NCBI RefSeq assembly: GCF_001659685.2
Contig: NZ_LXYE02000012.1
Coordinates: forward strand, 62,001 to 126,000
Length of the DNA stretch: 64,000 nucleotides
Direction: 5' to 3'
DNA from: Labilibacter marinus
GTDB lineage: Bacteria > Bacteroidota > Bacteroidia > Bacteroidales > Marinilabiliaceae
Part shown: piece after piece, positions 34,845 to 44,002 of the stretch
Layout: every line of letters begins with the position of its first letter
How positions within the stretch are numbered: the first letter of the stretch is position 1
Notes under the pieces: generated by a model
Told to the model about the DNA's origin: nothing
The model's input: only the letters and a program-made list of their open reading frames with translations
The model's database searches: none
Translations under genes and position numbers: made by a program

Positions 34845-36426
34845 GTGCGTATTTACTTGACCAAAACAATCTTTCCATTTCTGGCTCAATAGTTTTATAC
34901 TTAGGTGCCATAAGTTTTAACCACTTGTTTGGATTATGCATCATTAAAGAAACCATCTTTTCATCTTCTTCAGCCAGCCATTCCCTTCTCATCCATTCTG
35001 TGTAAAAACCTCTGGATTTTAAAAATACGGATGCGCTTTTGTATGGTGGTAGACGATAAGTTAATGTATAGGATGTTCCAGGAAGATTAACTATTATTTT
35101 TTCTTCGTGATTTATTTTCTCCAAAAGATCGCAGTTCTCTACATTGAGCTTCTTTAAACTTGAAGCTTGAATAACAACCGGCTTTTCTTTTCTGTATATT
35201 TTACAAACACCAATTTGATCTATACGCCATAAGCCTTGCGTCATTGTTAACCTAACTTTTGTAATTTTTCCTTCTTTACGAATAGGAAGTATGTGCTTGT
35301 CATTTACAATGGGCCCTTGTTCCTTAATACATCCTATGTTTCTCCATTTACCATTTATTAACACCTCTACCTCTACCCCGCCAAGAACCTCATTAATTGA
35401 TTTGTAAGCATCTTTAAGAAACATAGAGCTTCGTTCATACCTAGCAAGTAATTCTCCAGCTTTAGATCCCATATATGCCATTGATTGATAAAAAAGAAAT
35501 GTAGTCATAAACGATTGTCGTTGCACGATAACAATTCCTGAATTTTCTGCGTCGAATTCATCAAATTCAACTATTACAGATTGTTTTGTATTTAAGTTGT
35601 CTTTATCACAAACGGGCAAGTATTCTTTATTATCATCGTACAGCAATAGGTCTAACACTTCGGAGTTTGTATCATTAACACTGATTGGTTTCGATAGATC
35701 AGAAGTAATAAAAAAACTATGGTCATTATAAAAGACGTGCTCGCCAAAATCTTTAGGAACCACTAATAAATCACAACTACGAATATAGTGTGTCTCATAA
35801 GCTTCATTCATCAACTCTAGTTTAAAATCCCTATTTGAGTCTGTTGTTAAAATATCTTGTAAGTAATCAATGTCAGTTGCCTCCATCGACTTTGTTATAC
35901 TTGAAGAAAATCCCTCTGCTTTTAGTACTTTTTTATTGTCATTATAAATGTAAAAGGTTGGGCAAGATCCAAAACAAGCTTTAGGATCAAAAAGACAAGG
36001 CACTGTTGCAGTACTTGTAAAAGTAGAAAGAGACAACAGTAGTGGTGAAATAACATTAAATCCCTTGTATTCATTTGTCTCCACAAGTATACATTCTTCA
36101 TAGGGAATTACTAATTCTTTATCGTGATAAAACTTGTTTGTATTTTTTGATGAGTTAAGAGGATGCTTTTTTGAGATCCATGGTATAAGTTCTCTTTCGG
36201 GTGTATATAGATCGCCATACCCTATGATATACTTTTGTTGTTCGTTAAAACTAAATTTGCTTAAAACAGCCAGCTTTCCATCATTAAGATGAACTTTTAT
36301 ATAATTGTCAGGAATGGAATCAGTATTAAGAGCTTCTATTCTAGAGACTTCTTTTTTGTTGGTTATTTTATAACTGCACGTGCAGGTAATTATCATTACA
36401 ATAATATAAACAACATAACGATACAT
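34834..36426 (-). CDS. Unrecognised large lipoprotein with CFGSCP motif
   Basis: This 530-residue protein has a signal peptide (MYRYVVYIIVMIITCTC) whose Cys residues at 15 and 17 could be lipidated. A striking segment around residues 140-160 reads PCLFDPKACFGSCPTFYIY, with three clustered Cys residues. The middle part is strand-rich and the C-terminal third is charged with many aromatic residues (FYTEWMRREWLAEEDEKMV). I cannot name the family. It is the first gene of a two-gene operon with the smaller lipoprotein downstream, so the two probably act together in the envelope. The Cys cluster could bind a metal or form disulfides. Confidence 0.7.
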   Translation of the reverse strand: MYRYVVYIIVMIITCTCSYKITNKKEVSRIEALNTDSIPDNYIKVHLNDGKLAVLSKFSFNEQQKYIIGYGDLYTPERELIPWISKKHPLNSSKNTNKFYHDKELVIPYEECILVETNEYKGFNVISPLLLSLSTFTSTATVPCLFDPKACFGSCPTFYIYNDNKKVLKAEGFSSSITKSMEATDIDYLQDILTTDSNRDFKLELMNEAYETHYIRSCDLLVVPKDFGEHVFYNDHSFFITSDLSKPISVNDTNSEVLDLLLYDDNKEYLPVCDKDNLNTKQSVIVEFDEFDAENSGIVIVQRQSFMTTFLFYQSMAYMGSKAGELLARYERSSMFLKDAYKSINEVLGGVEVEVLINGKWRNIGCIKEQGPIVNDKHILPIRKEGKITKVRLTMTQGLWRIDQIGVCKIYRKEKPVVIQASSLKKLNVENCDLLEKINHEEKIIVNLPGTSYTLTYRLPPYKSASVFLKSRGFYTEWMRREWLAEEDEKMVSLMMHNPNKWLKLMAPKYKTIEPEMERLFWSSKYAHVH

Positions 36427-36453
36427 GACTTTATTTTATTAAAAATGTACATA

Positions 36454-36484
36454 TAAAGTTAGTAGTAAAATGATTGAATGTCAA
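36454..36484 (-). promoter_or_regulatory. Promoter of the lipoprotein pair
   Basis: On the minus strand, TTG (36484-36482) is followed after 20 bases by TAACTTTA (36461-36454), one mismatch to TAnnTTTG. The predicted leader is about 20 bases. Confidence 0.4.
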
Positions 36485-36636
36485 TTCGACGCATTATTAA
36501 TTTTGTCTACAATCTAGTATTATCTTAGACCATAATACAAATGCTTCAACATATTAATTGAGTGAAAGCATCTAAATTTCTTAATCTCCCAAATAATTGC
36601 AATATTTATGCGCTATAAACATTCTTATCTGACAAA

Positions 36637-38229
36637 ATGAAACTCCTTACACTAACCTTAGTAGTGCTGATTATCTCAGCAGGCTTATTCGCACAAGAAA
36701 AAATGAAAGGTTACCAAGCCATAACCGAAAGTAGAGTTAAAACTCAACTTGAATTTTTAGCCTCAGATTTTACTGAAGGGCGCGAGCCAGGAACTCTGGG
36801 TATAGAAATGGCTGCACAATATATTGCTTCAATGTATCAGTATGTTGGATTGGAGCCATTTAGTATCGACGATAATCGTCCCTCATTTCTTCAAACGTTT
36901 CCATTAATAAAATTCGGACAAGAGGATAAAGTTAATATTGAGATTATTGAGACTTCAGGAAGTATATCCTTAAATCATAAAGTTGATTATACATGTAATG
37001 TTCGTTCGGATATTGGATTTGATATTGAAACGGAACTGGTTTTTGCTGGCTACGGTATATCTGATCAAGAAATAGGGTATGATGACTTAAAAGGTTTGAA
37101 TGTTAAAAATAAGATTGTGGTAATTTTAGGAAGCTATCCCGGAGTTCATGATCCGGAATCTGAATTAGCCAAAAAGTTCTTACCTAATCCTAAAGACTAT
37201 AAGCCTTACCGAAAAATATATAGAGATAGAATTGATAATCTGAAAGCCAAAGGAGCAAGAGCAATTTTTGTAATTGGAGAGGATGATCAGGAGATGCTTT
37301 ATTCCGCAGAAAACAAAAAACTTCGATATAGAAATAAGCATATGGAGTCGGATGCTCCATTAGATTCATACTATAATTATCAACTTAAGTTAGTAGGTGA
37401 AGTTGACGATGTATTACCATCGGTATATATATCGCGAAGAATAGGAGATTATTTACTTAAAGAATCTGGTAAAACAGTTAGTGAGTGGCGAAATTTGACC
37501 GTAAATACTCAAAAACCAGTAAAAGCTAAGATCGAAAAAAGAGTTGCTTTTTCTTATAGCAGTCAATCTAATGTAATTCAATCGAGCAATGTGTTGGGAA
37601 TGATAAAAGGAGAGATTGAAGATGAATATGTAGTTGTAGGTGGGCATTATGATCATTTAGGAAAATACAATGGTCAAATATTTAATGGTGCTGATGATAA
37701 TGCTTCAGGTACTGTAGGTGTAATGATGCTAGCCAAAGCTTTTAAAGAGAGTGGAGTAAAGCCTAAGAGAACTATGGTTTTTGCTGCGTGGACAGCAGAA
37801 GAGAAAGGTTTATTGGGTTCAAGTTATTTTGTGGAGAGCATGGATTCGAGTCAGATTAAATATTATCTAAATTTTGATATGATTAGTCGTAATGGGAAGA
37901 AGGATTCATTAAAAAATAAGGCTCATTTTATTTACACCAGTGGTTACAATCGGTTAGAAAAAACTATAGCCAACTCTGTTAAGGAAAATGATGTTCAGCT
38001 GGATATTACGTTTAGACCCAAGGAAAAGCCAACAGGAGGAAGTGATTTTGCTCCCTTTGCGAAAAAAGGAATTCCAATAGGATACTTTTTTGCTGGTTGG
38101 CACGATGAATATCACCAACCGCAGGATGAAGTTAGCAAGGTTGATTATCATAAAACTACAGAGATAATTAGAGCTGCTTATTTTAATTTATGGGATATTG
38201 CTTACGAAGAAGAATTGGAGAAAAAGTAA
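36637..38229 (+). CDS. Exported M28-family metallopeptidase
   Basis: This is a 530-residue protein with a signal peptide (MKLLTLTLVVLIISAGLFAQ). The N-terminal half contains a protease-associated-type insert, and the C-terminal half is the M28 zinc aminopeptidase domain. Visible metal ligands and catalytic residues are GGHYDHLG, NGADDNASGTVG, WTAEEKGLLGS, NFDMISRN and HDEYHQPQDE, all in family order. M28 enzymes cut N-terminal residues from peptides using two zinc ions; here the site is periplasmic or extracellular. It is a single-gene unit ending at a clear terminator. Full length for the Bacteroidota members of the family. Confidence 0.92.
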   Translation: MKLLTLTLVVLIISAGLFAQEKMKGYQAITESRVKTQLEFLASDFTEGREPGTLGIEMAAQYIASMYQYVGLEPFSIDDNRPSFLQTFPLIKFGQEDKVNIEIIETSGSISLNHKVDYTCNVRSDIGFDIETELVFAGYGISDQEIGYDDLKGLNVKNKIVVILGSYPGVHDPESELAKKFLPNPKDYKPYRKIYRDRIDNLKAKGARAIFVIGEDDQEMLYSAENKKLRYRNKHMESDAPLDSYYNYQLKLVGEVDDVLPSVYISRRIGDYLLKESGKTVSEWRNLTVNTQKPVKAKIEKRVAFSYSSQSNVIQSSNVLGMIKGEIEDEYVVVGGHYDHLGKYNGQIFNGADDNASGTVGVMMLAKAFKESGVKPKRTMVFAAWTAEEKGLLGSSYFVESMDSSQIKYYLNFDMISRNGKKDSLKNKAHFIYTSGYNRLEKTIANSVKENDVQLDITFRPKEKPTGGSDFAPFAKKGIPIGYFFAGWHDEYHQPQDEVSKVDYHKTTEIIRAAYFNLWDIAYEEELEKK

Positions 38230-38247
38230 AAGACTGAGTAAATATTT

Positions 38248-38280
38248 AACCCCGTTTTGAATTGCAAAACGGGGTTTTTT
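38248..38280 (+). terminator. Intrinsic terminator after the M28 peptidase gene
   Basis: AACCCCGTTTTG (38248-38259) pairs with CAAAACGGGGTT (38265-38276), followed by a T run to 38280. The convergent chemotaxis gene ends 5 bases further on. Confidence 0.9.
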
Positions 38281-38284
38281 GTGA

Positions 38285-40180
38285 CTATTTTAGTTGAAAG
38301 TATGTTGTTAATTTTTTTAGGTTATCGGCTTGGGCCTTTAATGCTTGAGCACTAGCAGAAAGCTCTTCGCTGGATGAGGCTGTTTTTTGAGTGATGCCAT
38401 TTAAACCAGTAATAGTGTGGTTTATTTGCTCAACGCTACTTAGTTGTTCCGAGCTTGATAAGGAAATCTCTTTTACCAAGGCTGTTGTTTCTTCCATATC
38501 CGTCATCATCTCATCCATTCTTTGCTCGGTGTTAGAAGATAATTCCAAACTATTTTCTGATAAATCGATAATTTGACTGGCAGCATTTTTACTATTGTCA
38601 GCTAGCTTTCTTACTTCTCCTGCAACTACGGAAAAACCTTTCCCAAATTCTCCAGCTCTAGCTGCTTCAACGGCTGCATTTAATGCTAATATGTTAGTTT
38701 GAAAAGCAATGTCATTGATGATGCTAACCCTGTTCGAAATATCTCTTGTTGCTTCTGTTGCTTTTTCTGCATGAGAATTTACTTCAGAAATTCCTTGCAT
38801 TGCTTTGTTAGAGATGTGTTCTGTTTTCTTTGTGTTTATGGTGTTTTGTTTAATGTTACTTGCCATCTGCTCCATGCTCGAAGATACTTCTTCAATAGAA
38901 GTCGCCTGCTCCACCGAAGCTTGTGATAATTGAATAGAAGTGGAATTGACCTGTGAGCTTGCCGATACAATATCTTCAGAGCTGGTGGTTATTTTACCAA
39001 CAATATCTTTCAGTCCTGTTGCCATTTGGTTCAAGGCAGAACCTAACTGACCTACTTCGTCCTTTTGAGTAATATTTAAACTAGATTGTAATTGCCCATT
39101 GGCGATATTTTGGGCAAAGTTAATGGCCAATTGTAAGGGTGCAGTAATAGATTTACTAATAAAAAAATTAGCCAGTATAAAAAGGCCAATAATGATGATT
39201 AAAGCAATGCCAATGGTTGTTTTAATAGATGTTACAATTTGCATTAAATCCGATTTGAATACCGTTACAATAATATAAGCATCAATGTATTTCGAATAAT
39301 TATAGTAGAAAATACTTGTTTCGCCATTGTTTGTAATGGTAAATGAACCTTGGTTGTTCTCTTGTGAGGTAAGTTTTTTAAAAAGTTCTGTTTCGCTGAT
39401 GTTGTGTCCTTTAAGTTCAGGGTGTAAAATGTAGGTTCCATCTGAATTTAGTAATGATGGGTAACCATTTTGTACATATTTTCTTCGATTGAAGGTAGCT
39501 GTTAGGTAGTCAAGGTCTTTTTCTTTAACCGAAGAGCAAATTAGTCCAATTATTTCCCCATCGTAATAAAAAGGATTATATGCTGATATATACCATTCGT
39601 TTTCAATGTAATCTCTACTGCTTGTGTATGATCCCTTTAAGGTGGCTTCGGCAATAGGTGAATTATTGGTTATAAATGTATTTAATACGCGTTTTCCATC
39701 TTTGTTTTTTACATTGGAAGATATGCAGACAAAGCCATCTGGAATGCGTTGAAAGATTCTGGTGGTGCTATAGGTTAAAAACTCCATTTGATCAACAAAA
39801 TTAGAATCGTTGTATGCGTAGTGGCCATTGAAGTATAGAGTAGGTAAGTTAATATTTCTAATGAATTGGTTCTTTTCGTTGATAATGGGTGTTTGTTGAA
39901 GCTTGTTCTTATCTATGGTAATGTTGATGGTTGTATGAAGTTGTCCCACTGCAATTCTAAAGGCGGAACTTAAATTGTATTTTTTGTCAATAGCTTGTCG
40001 CGAAATTAATTCACTTAAGTCTTCTGACTGCTGCGACATAAAACTGTCGTTATTACTTAGGATTTGATTCTCTTGAATATTGATAATAAATACTCCAAGT
40101 ATAAAAATTGAAATGGCAACAATGGTACTCAAAACGAAATTGAGTCTTTTACCAATGTTCATATTTGTAATTAATTTCAT
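38285..40180 (-). CDS. Methyl-accepting chemotaxis protein with periplasmic Cache-type sensor
   Basis: From 40180 ([15 protein letters not shown]) the protein has 631 residues; the start follows an AGGAGAG ribosome-binding sequence, so it is preferred to 40198. Order: membrane segment (about 12-35), a large periplasmic region with Cache-like features (for example [15 protein letters not shown] and [19 protein letters not shown]), second membrane segment (about 320-340), HAMP, then the MCP signalling hairpin with [20 protein letters not shown] and [20 protein letters not shown]. It would sense an extracellular ligand and control CheA. No che genes are in the window. Two 12-bp direct repeats lie about 80-110 bases upstream. 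Confidence 0.93.
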   Translation of the reverse strand: MKLITNMNIGKRLNFVLSTIVAISIFILGVFIINIQENQILSNNDSFMSQQSEDLSELISRQAIDKKYNLSSAFRIAVGQLHTTINITIDKNKLQQTPIINEKNQFIRNINLPTLYFNGHYAYNDSNFVDQMEFLTYSTTRIFQRIPDGFVCISSNVKNKDGKRVLNTFITNNSPIAEATLKGSYTSSRDYIENEWYISAYNPFYYDGEIIGLICSSVKEKDLDYLTATFNRRKYVQNGYPSLLNSDGTYILHPELKGHNISETELFKKLTSQENNQGSFTITNNGETSIFYYNYSKYIDAYIIVTVFKSDLMQIVTSIKTTIGIALIIIIGLFILANFFISKSITAPLQLAINFAQNIANGQLQSSLNITQKDEVGQLGSALNQMATGLKDIVGKITTSSEDIVSASSQVNSTSIQLSQASVEQATSIEEVSSSMEQMASNIKQNTINTKKTEHISNKAMQGISEVNSHAEKATEATRDISNRVSIINDIAFQTNILALNAAVEAARAGEFGKGFSVVAGEVRKLADNSKNAASQIIDLSENSLELSSNTEQRMDEMMTDMEETTALVKEISLSSSEQLSSVEQINHTITGLNGITQKTASSSEELSASAQALKAQADNLKKLTTYFQLK

Positions 40181-40258
40181 CAGCTCTCCTTTTTCCAAAT
40201 GTTAATTCTCTGTTCAGAATGCCTACGCTATCATGTCTTTAAGGTTTTATATTTATGT

Positions 40259-40290
40259 AGGGGTGTTTGAATTGATACAGGGGTGTTTGA
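40259..40290. repeat. 12-bp direct repeat upstream of the chemotaxis gene
   Basis: AGGGGTGTTTGA occurs at 40259-40270 and 40279-40290, a period of exactly 20 bases (about two helical turns). On the minus strand the repeat reads TCAAACACCCCT. Spacing on one face of the helix and the location upstream of the MCP gene suggest an operator for a dimeric regulator. Confidence 0.45.
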
Positions 40291-40429
40291 TAAGTTGTTG
40301 ATGTGTAAGGTGCAGTTATTCAGTATGTAGTAGTTTTTTTATTTCTTTCTGCAATATATCGGTGGGGGTAGATTTAAGATCCGTGATCCCCTTTTTCGGT
40401 AGTGATTTTGATACGGGATTAAGTATATG

Positions 40430-40562
40430 AAATTAGAAAGCCGCTATCGAATTACTTCAACAGCGGCTTTCAATCTTTAACCAAACCTAACCCTAAACTA
40501 TGAGAAAATTTAAGCTCTTAAATATCTTGTCGAACTTTCGTTCTGTTGTTATCCTTATGATT
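40430..40562 (-). ncRNA. Candidate small RNA of about 130 nt
   Basis: A well-formed promoter (40600-40569) fires on the minus strand into a gene-free stretch that ends in a hairpin (40471-40436). The predicted RNA contains short hairpins, GAAC-GAAA-GTTC with a GAAA tetraloop and TTTAAG-AG-CTTAAA, before the terminal stem. No frame on the minus strand codes for a plausible protein. It lies in the 459-base gap between the chemotaxis gene (start 40180) and the DUF3078 gene (ending at 40658); the rest of that gap holds only the direct repeat. Alternatively the hairpin simply ends read-through from the DUF3078 gene. Confidence 0.45.
40436..40471 (-). terminator. Hairpin terminator of the candidate small RNA or DUF3078 gene
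   Basis: GAAAGCCGCT and AGCGGCTTTC form a perfect 10-bp stem with a 16-base loop. On the minus strand it is followed by TAATTTC, a weak T tract, so termination is likely but probably not complete. Confidence 0.5.
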
Positions 40563-40568
40563 ACGTTA

Positions 40569-40600
40569 CAAATATAAGTGGCTTTTTTAAATCGCCAAAA
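40569..40600 (-). promoter_or_regulatory. Consensus promoter of the candidate small RNA
   Basis: On the minus strand TTTTG (40600-40596) is followed after 19 bases by TATATTTG (40576-40569), a perfect match to the Bacteroidota -33/-7 pattern. It points away from the DUF3078 coding region into a stretch with no gene. Confidence 0.55.
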
Positions 40601-40657
40601 TATTTACACCAAAAAAACGTTAAAAAGTATTAATATGCTTATTTATTTGATAAACGA

Positions 40658-42070
40658 CTAAAATTTGTAGTTAAAGTTAATGGAGAAATATTCTCTAAAT
40701 TGAACTTTGTTAGACTCATTACTAAAGTACCTTAACTGTGTGTTAACTCTGGTTGATAAAAATCGATTAATACGCATATCAAAGATGATTTCCCAATCCA
40801 CCTGTTTAAGTGCTTCTCTTTCGGATTGCGCAGAGAAGCCAATAAAGGCATCTAATTTTGATTTTAAATTTAGTTCAGTAGATATTTTCCAATTAATAAC
40901 ATTAACTATAGAAGCTCCTGTATTATAAGCAGTTTTTTTATCCAATGCAACATTATATGTTGTCTGGTCTACCTTTGCTGTATCCATTACATAAGTCATT
41001 TTTGAGGTTAAGGGAGATAATAAAAGGGTAAAATCTTTATTTCTCTTATAATCCATACCAATCGCAAAAGTTAAATAAGCTGGAGACATAAAACCCGAGA
41101 TGGTATTCTCTCTTTCCTTACCATCGTAACCATTAAAAAATTGTGATTTAAAGTCGAATACTCCAGAGTAATACCATTTTTTTGAGGCTTTGATACCATA
41201 TTTAGTATTCAGATTGATTTCATCCGAATTAATTTGCACTGGATAGCTCTCTGAACTAATAATTCCAACTTTATGGCGCGCATAATTTTCCCACTCGATT
41301 TTATCTTTTTTATAATTAGCTTTCAGTAATAAATCACTTTGTAGGGCAACAGAGTTTTCTCCCCCTTTTGTCCAGTTAGATAAATAAGCTTGAGAAAACT
41401 GAACGCTTTCTAGCCCACTAAGTGTCCAAGGGCCTTTCTTTTTTATACGTTTATCTAATTTATCGGGGGAGGTTACTTCTTCATTTAATAATCTTCTAAT
41501 TCCTTCATTGGCCGAACGTCTTTTTAAATGCTTTCTATCTGTTATTAATCGATGAGGTTCTGGAATTGTTTTTAATACATGTTTAACCAGATGAGGTCGG
41601 TCTATAAAGAACTCTTCGTTTTTTCTTTTTGTATCAAAGGTGTAAGGAACATAGCTACTAAAGTCGCTACCTATATTCATCTGTTCCAGATAACCTCGTT
41701 CGTCATAAAGTAATTGTTCTTTTACTAATGTGGGTTTGTACTCAATTTTTAGGTCGTTACGAGGGTAAAACATTAATCCCATGGTAAACTCTTTATACTT
41801 CCAGTAGTTTGTATTTAAAGTAAGTACTTGGTTGGTATAGAACTCAGTTGAGTCAACAATAAAAAACTTGTGGTTTAAATCCACCGAAGTCCAATACTGG
41901 GTTCTTTTCTGAATGCTATCACTATAGCTTTCTGCATTAATGATATTATCAATGGCAATGTCAAAAGATTGATCAAGCATTTGTGCTTGTGTCTTGTTTG
42001 CATTAACTAGCAGAAATAGAACAAGAGGAATGCTCAATGAACTAGTTTGAAGATAAGAAATAAGCTTCAT
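40658..42070 (-). CDS. DUF3078 outer-membrane protein
   Basis: This 470-residue protein has a signal peptide and a C-terminal aromatic residue (FNYKF) preceded by alternating strands, as in outer-membrane beta-barrels. The central part carries the DUF3078 pattern: QAYLSNWTKGGENSVALQSD, then LLLKANYKKDKIEWENYARH, and long amphipathic strands (YGIKASKKWYYSGVFDFKSQ). The N-terminal 200 residues are an additional region of unknown role. Function is unknown; family members are common in Bacteroidota envelopes. It is transcribed toward the candidate small RNA. Confidence 0.82.
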   Translation of the reverse strand: MKLISYLQTSSLSIPLVLFLLVNANKTQAQMLDQSFDIAIDNIINAESYSDSIQKRTQYWTSVDLNHKFFIVDSTEFYTNQVLTLNTNYWKYKEFTMGLMFYPRNDLKIEYKPTLVKEQLLYDERGYLEQMNIGSDFSSYVPYTFDTKRKNEEFFIDRPHLVKHVLKTIPEPHRLITDRKHLKRRSANEGIRRLLNEEVTSPDKLDKRIKKKGPWTLSGLESVQFSQAYLSNWTKGGENSVALQSDLLLKANYKKDKIEWENYARHKVGIISSESYPVQINSDEINLNTKYGIKASKKWYYSGVFDFKSQFFNGYDGKERENTISGFMSPAYLTFAIGMDYKRNKDFTLLLSPLTSKMTYVMDTAKVDQTTYNVALDKKTAYNTGASIVNVINWKISTELNLKSKLDAFIGFSAQSEREALKQVDWEIIFDMRINRFLSTRVNTQLRYFSNESNKVQFREYFSINFNYKF

Positions 42071-42150
42071 AGTAAAAATACAGCTAATGTGTTATGTTTA
42101 TCGTTTTTAGGTTATTAAGCCTTTATCACGAAAAATCGTGCCATTGTGCA

Positions 42151-42158
42151 CAAAAATA
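42151..42158 (-). promoter_or_regulatory. -7 promoter element before the DUF3078 gene
   Basis: The minus strand reads TATTTTTG, a perfect TAnnTTTG match, about 80 bases before the start codon. No clear TTG -33 is found at the expected distance. Confidence 0.35.
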
Positions 42159-42233
42159 GTCTGTTTTTTTACTTTTATAAATAATATAAGGTTTAAATGT
42201 TAGTGTCTTTTTTCAGAAAAAGGAATTTCTAAG

Positions 42234-42713
42234 TTATTCTTTTTCTACTTCCTTTGTGCGTTCTTTCTTTTCTTCCTTTTCGGCATTGTTTTCTGCAGTA
42301 ATAAAAAGTAAGGAAATTGAGTTTACGCAATGACGTGTATTTTTGTTAGTAAAGCCTTCGCCAATAAAAACATGGCCTAAGTGCCCCTTGCAATGGTTAC
42401 AAACGATCTCAGTTCTTCTACCATCCGCATCAGGTATACGTTGCACCGCACCTTTAATCTCGTCATCGAAACTAGGCCATCCGCAATTTGATTCAAATTT
42501 GTCGTTGGAATGATATAAAGGAGCCTCACATTGCTTGCATACATATGTGCCTTTCTTTTTGTTGTCATTATATTCCCCACTGTAGGGCATTTCGGTTCCT
42601 TTACTAATAATTACTCGTTTCTCATCAGGACTTAGTTCGTTATATTTTTGCTTCTGTGCGTTCATATTTATTACTGTTGATATAATTAGTATGGTAGTTA
42701 TCAGTGTTTTCAT
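42234..42713 (-). CDS. msrB: Exported peptide-methionine (R)-S-oxide reductase MsrB
   Basis: This 159-residue MsrB has an N-terminal signal peptide (MKTLITTILIISTVINMNAQ). The zinc site is formed by CKQC and CNHC. The motif SNCGWPSFDD and the catalytic Cys in RHCVNSISL are intact, and GHLGHVF is present. MsrB reduces methionine-R-sulfoxide in proteins; the signal peptide places it in the periplasm, where it would repair envelope proteins. A charged tail (EKEEKKERTKEVEKE) follows the domain and is unusual. The gene lies 163 bases upstream of the DUF3078 gene on the same strand. Confidence 0.93.
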   Translation of the reverse strand: MKTLITTILIISTVINMNAQKQKYNELSPDEKRVIISKGTEMPYSGEYNDNKKKGTYVCKQCEAPLYHSNDKFESNCGWPSFDDEIKGAVQRIPDADGRRTEIVCNHCKGHLGHVFIGEGFTNKNTRHCVNSISLLFITAENNAEKEEKKERTKEVEKE

Positions 42714-42962
42714 GATTAATAACTGTTTAAGTAAAGTAAACTCTTTAAATAAAAACAGGTATATATGTGATTTGTTTAGGAGATACCATAATTGTTTAGA
42801 CTTTTTCTAAATAGAACTCCATAATGCATATTACGTTTCTTAATTATTGCTTGGTTGTATAGGGCTGTATGTCCTAGTATAGCCTTGTTTTTAGAAGAAA
42901 TAATAGCTTTTGAATGTGGGTTGTGTTTAAATACTAATGTCCTTAAATACACTTGTATAAAG

Positions 42963-42992
42963 TTGGTTTTTTCAGTTGTTTTTCTAAATTTG
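42963..42992 (+). promoter_or_regulatory. Promoter of the etfBA operon (gap 42714-43039)
   Basis: TTG (42963-42965) is followed after 19 bases by TAAATTTG (42985-42992), a perfect -7 element, 47 bases before the etfB start. The 326-base gap otherwise holds no supported gene; a 75-codon minus-strand frame at 42776-43003 overlaps this promoter and shows no family features. Confidence 0.65.
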
Positions 42993-43039
42993 TTAGCGAT
43001 CAATTGAAAAATTTCTCACCCTTAAAAATCAGTTAAAAA

Positions 43040-43912
43040 ATGGGATTAAAGATTATTGTCCTTGCCAAGCAGGTCCCCGACACCAGAAATGTTGGGAAAG
43101 ATGCTATGAAGGCAGATGGAACGGTAAACCGTGCCGCATTATCGGCTATTTTCAACCCTGAGGATTTAAATGCGTTGGAACAAGCTTTGCGGTTAAAGGA
43201 TCGTTATAAAGGATCTGAGGTTACCATATTAACGATGGGACCAGGTAGGGCAGCCGACATTATTCGTGAAGGATTGTACCGTGGTGCCGATAAAGGCTAT
43301 TTGTTAACCGATAGAGCATTTGCGGGTTCGGATACATTAGCCACTTCCTATGCTATATCATGTGCTATCAAAAAAATTAAATCGTTCGATATTATTGTTG
43401 CTGGTCGTCAGGCCATTGATGGTGATACCGCTCAAGTTGGTCCACAGGTGGCCGAAAAATTAAACTTACCACAAATTACTTATGCCGAGCATGTAAACTT
43501 TGCTGAAAATGGTAAAATATCTGTTTTAAGAAGATTAGAGCGAGGTGTTGAAACTGTTGAAGCTCCGTTACCATGTGTAATAACTGTAAATGCATCAGCA
43601 CCAGATTGTCGTCCAAGGAACGCCAAAAATTTGATGAAGTACAAACATGCAAAAACAGTTACAGAAACCCAAGATCAAAGCGAAGATTACATTGATCTTA
43701 CAACGGATCGACCATACTTACAGATTGAAGAATGGAGTGTAAACGACATTGAAACTGATGCCAAATGGTTAGGACTAACTGGTTCTCCAACTAAAGTGAA
43801 GAAAATCGAGAACGTGGTTTTCCAAGCGAAGGAATCCAAACGTATTTCGAATAATGAGGATGAATTAGAAGAACTAATTGTTGAGTTAATCGAAAATCAC
43901 ACCATAGGATAG
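43040..43912 (+). CDS. etfB: Electron transfer flavoprotein beta subunit
   Basis: This is a 290-residue EtfB with the N-terminal motif LKIIVLAKQVPDTRNVGKD, TILTMGPGRAADIIREGLYR, AGRQAIDGDTAQVGPQVAE and the family signature VEAPLPCVITVNASAPDCR. Together with EtfA it accepts electrons from acyl-CoA dehydrogenase. Whether it binds AMP only or a second FAD (bifurcating type) would need detailed alignment. The length and the extended C-terminal part resemble ETFs of anaerobes. etfA follows 90 bases downstream. Confidence 0.94.
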   Translation: MGLKIIVLAKQVPDTRNVGKDAMKADGTVNRAALSAIFNPEDLNALEQALRLKDRYKGSEVTILTMGPGRAADIIREGLYRGADKGYLLTDRAFAGSDTLATSYAISCAIKKIKSFDIIVAGRQAIDGDTAQVGPQVAEKLNLPQITYAEHVNFAENGKISVLRRLERGVETVEAPLPCVITVNASAPDCRPRNAKNLMKYKHAKTVTETQDQSEDYIDLTTDRPYLQIEEWSVNDIETDAKWLGLTGSPTKVKKIENVVFQAKESKRISNNEDELEELIVELIENHTIG

Positions 43913-44002
43913 GCTTGGTTATCGATATCAGTTTTATTTAAAGATAAAGGGAAAACGCAGCTTTGGGCTACGATCTTTTTATCTAAAAATCTTAAAGAAA
44001 AA

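Noticed and set aside
40500-40577. A 25-codon plus-strand frame beginning MRKFKLLNILSN
   Set aside because: It has a hydrophobic, leader-like sequence behind an A/C-rich stretch, but no consensus promoter points into it. It lies fully opposite the better-supported small RNA candidate, so it is treated as chance.
42776-43003. 75-codon minus-strand frame in the gap before etfB
   Set aside because: It overlaps the perfect etfB promoter, shows no domain or signal features, and reads like random low-GC translation.
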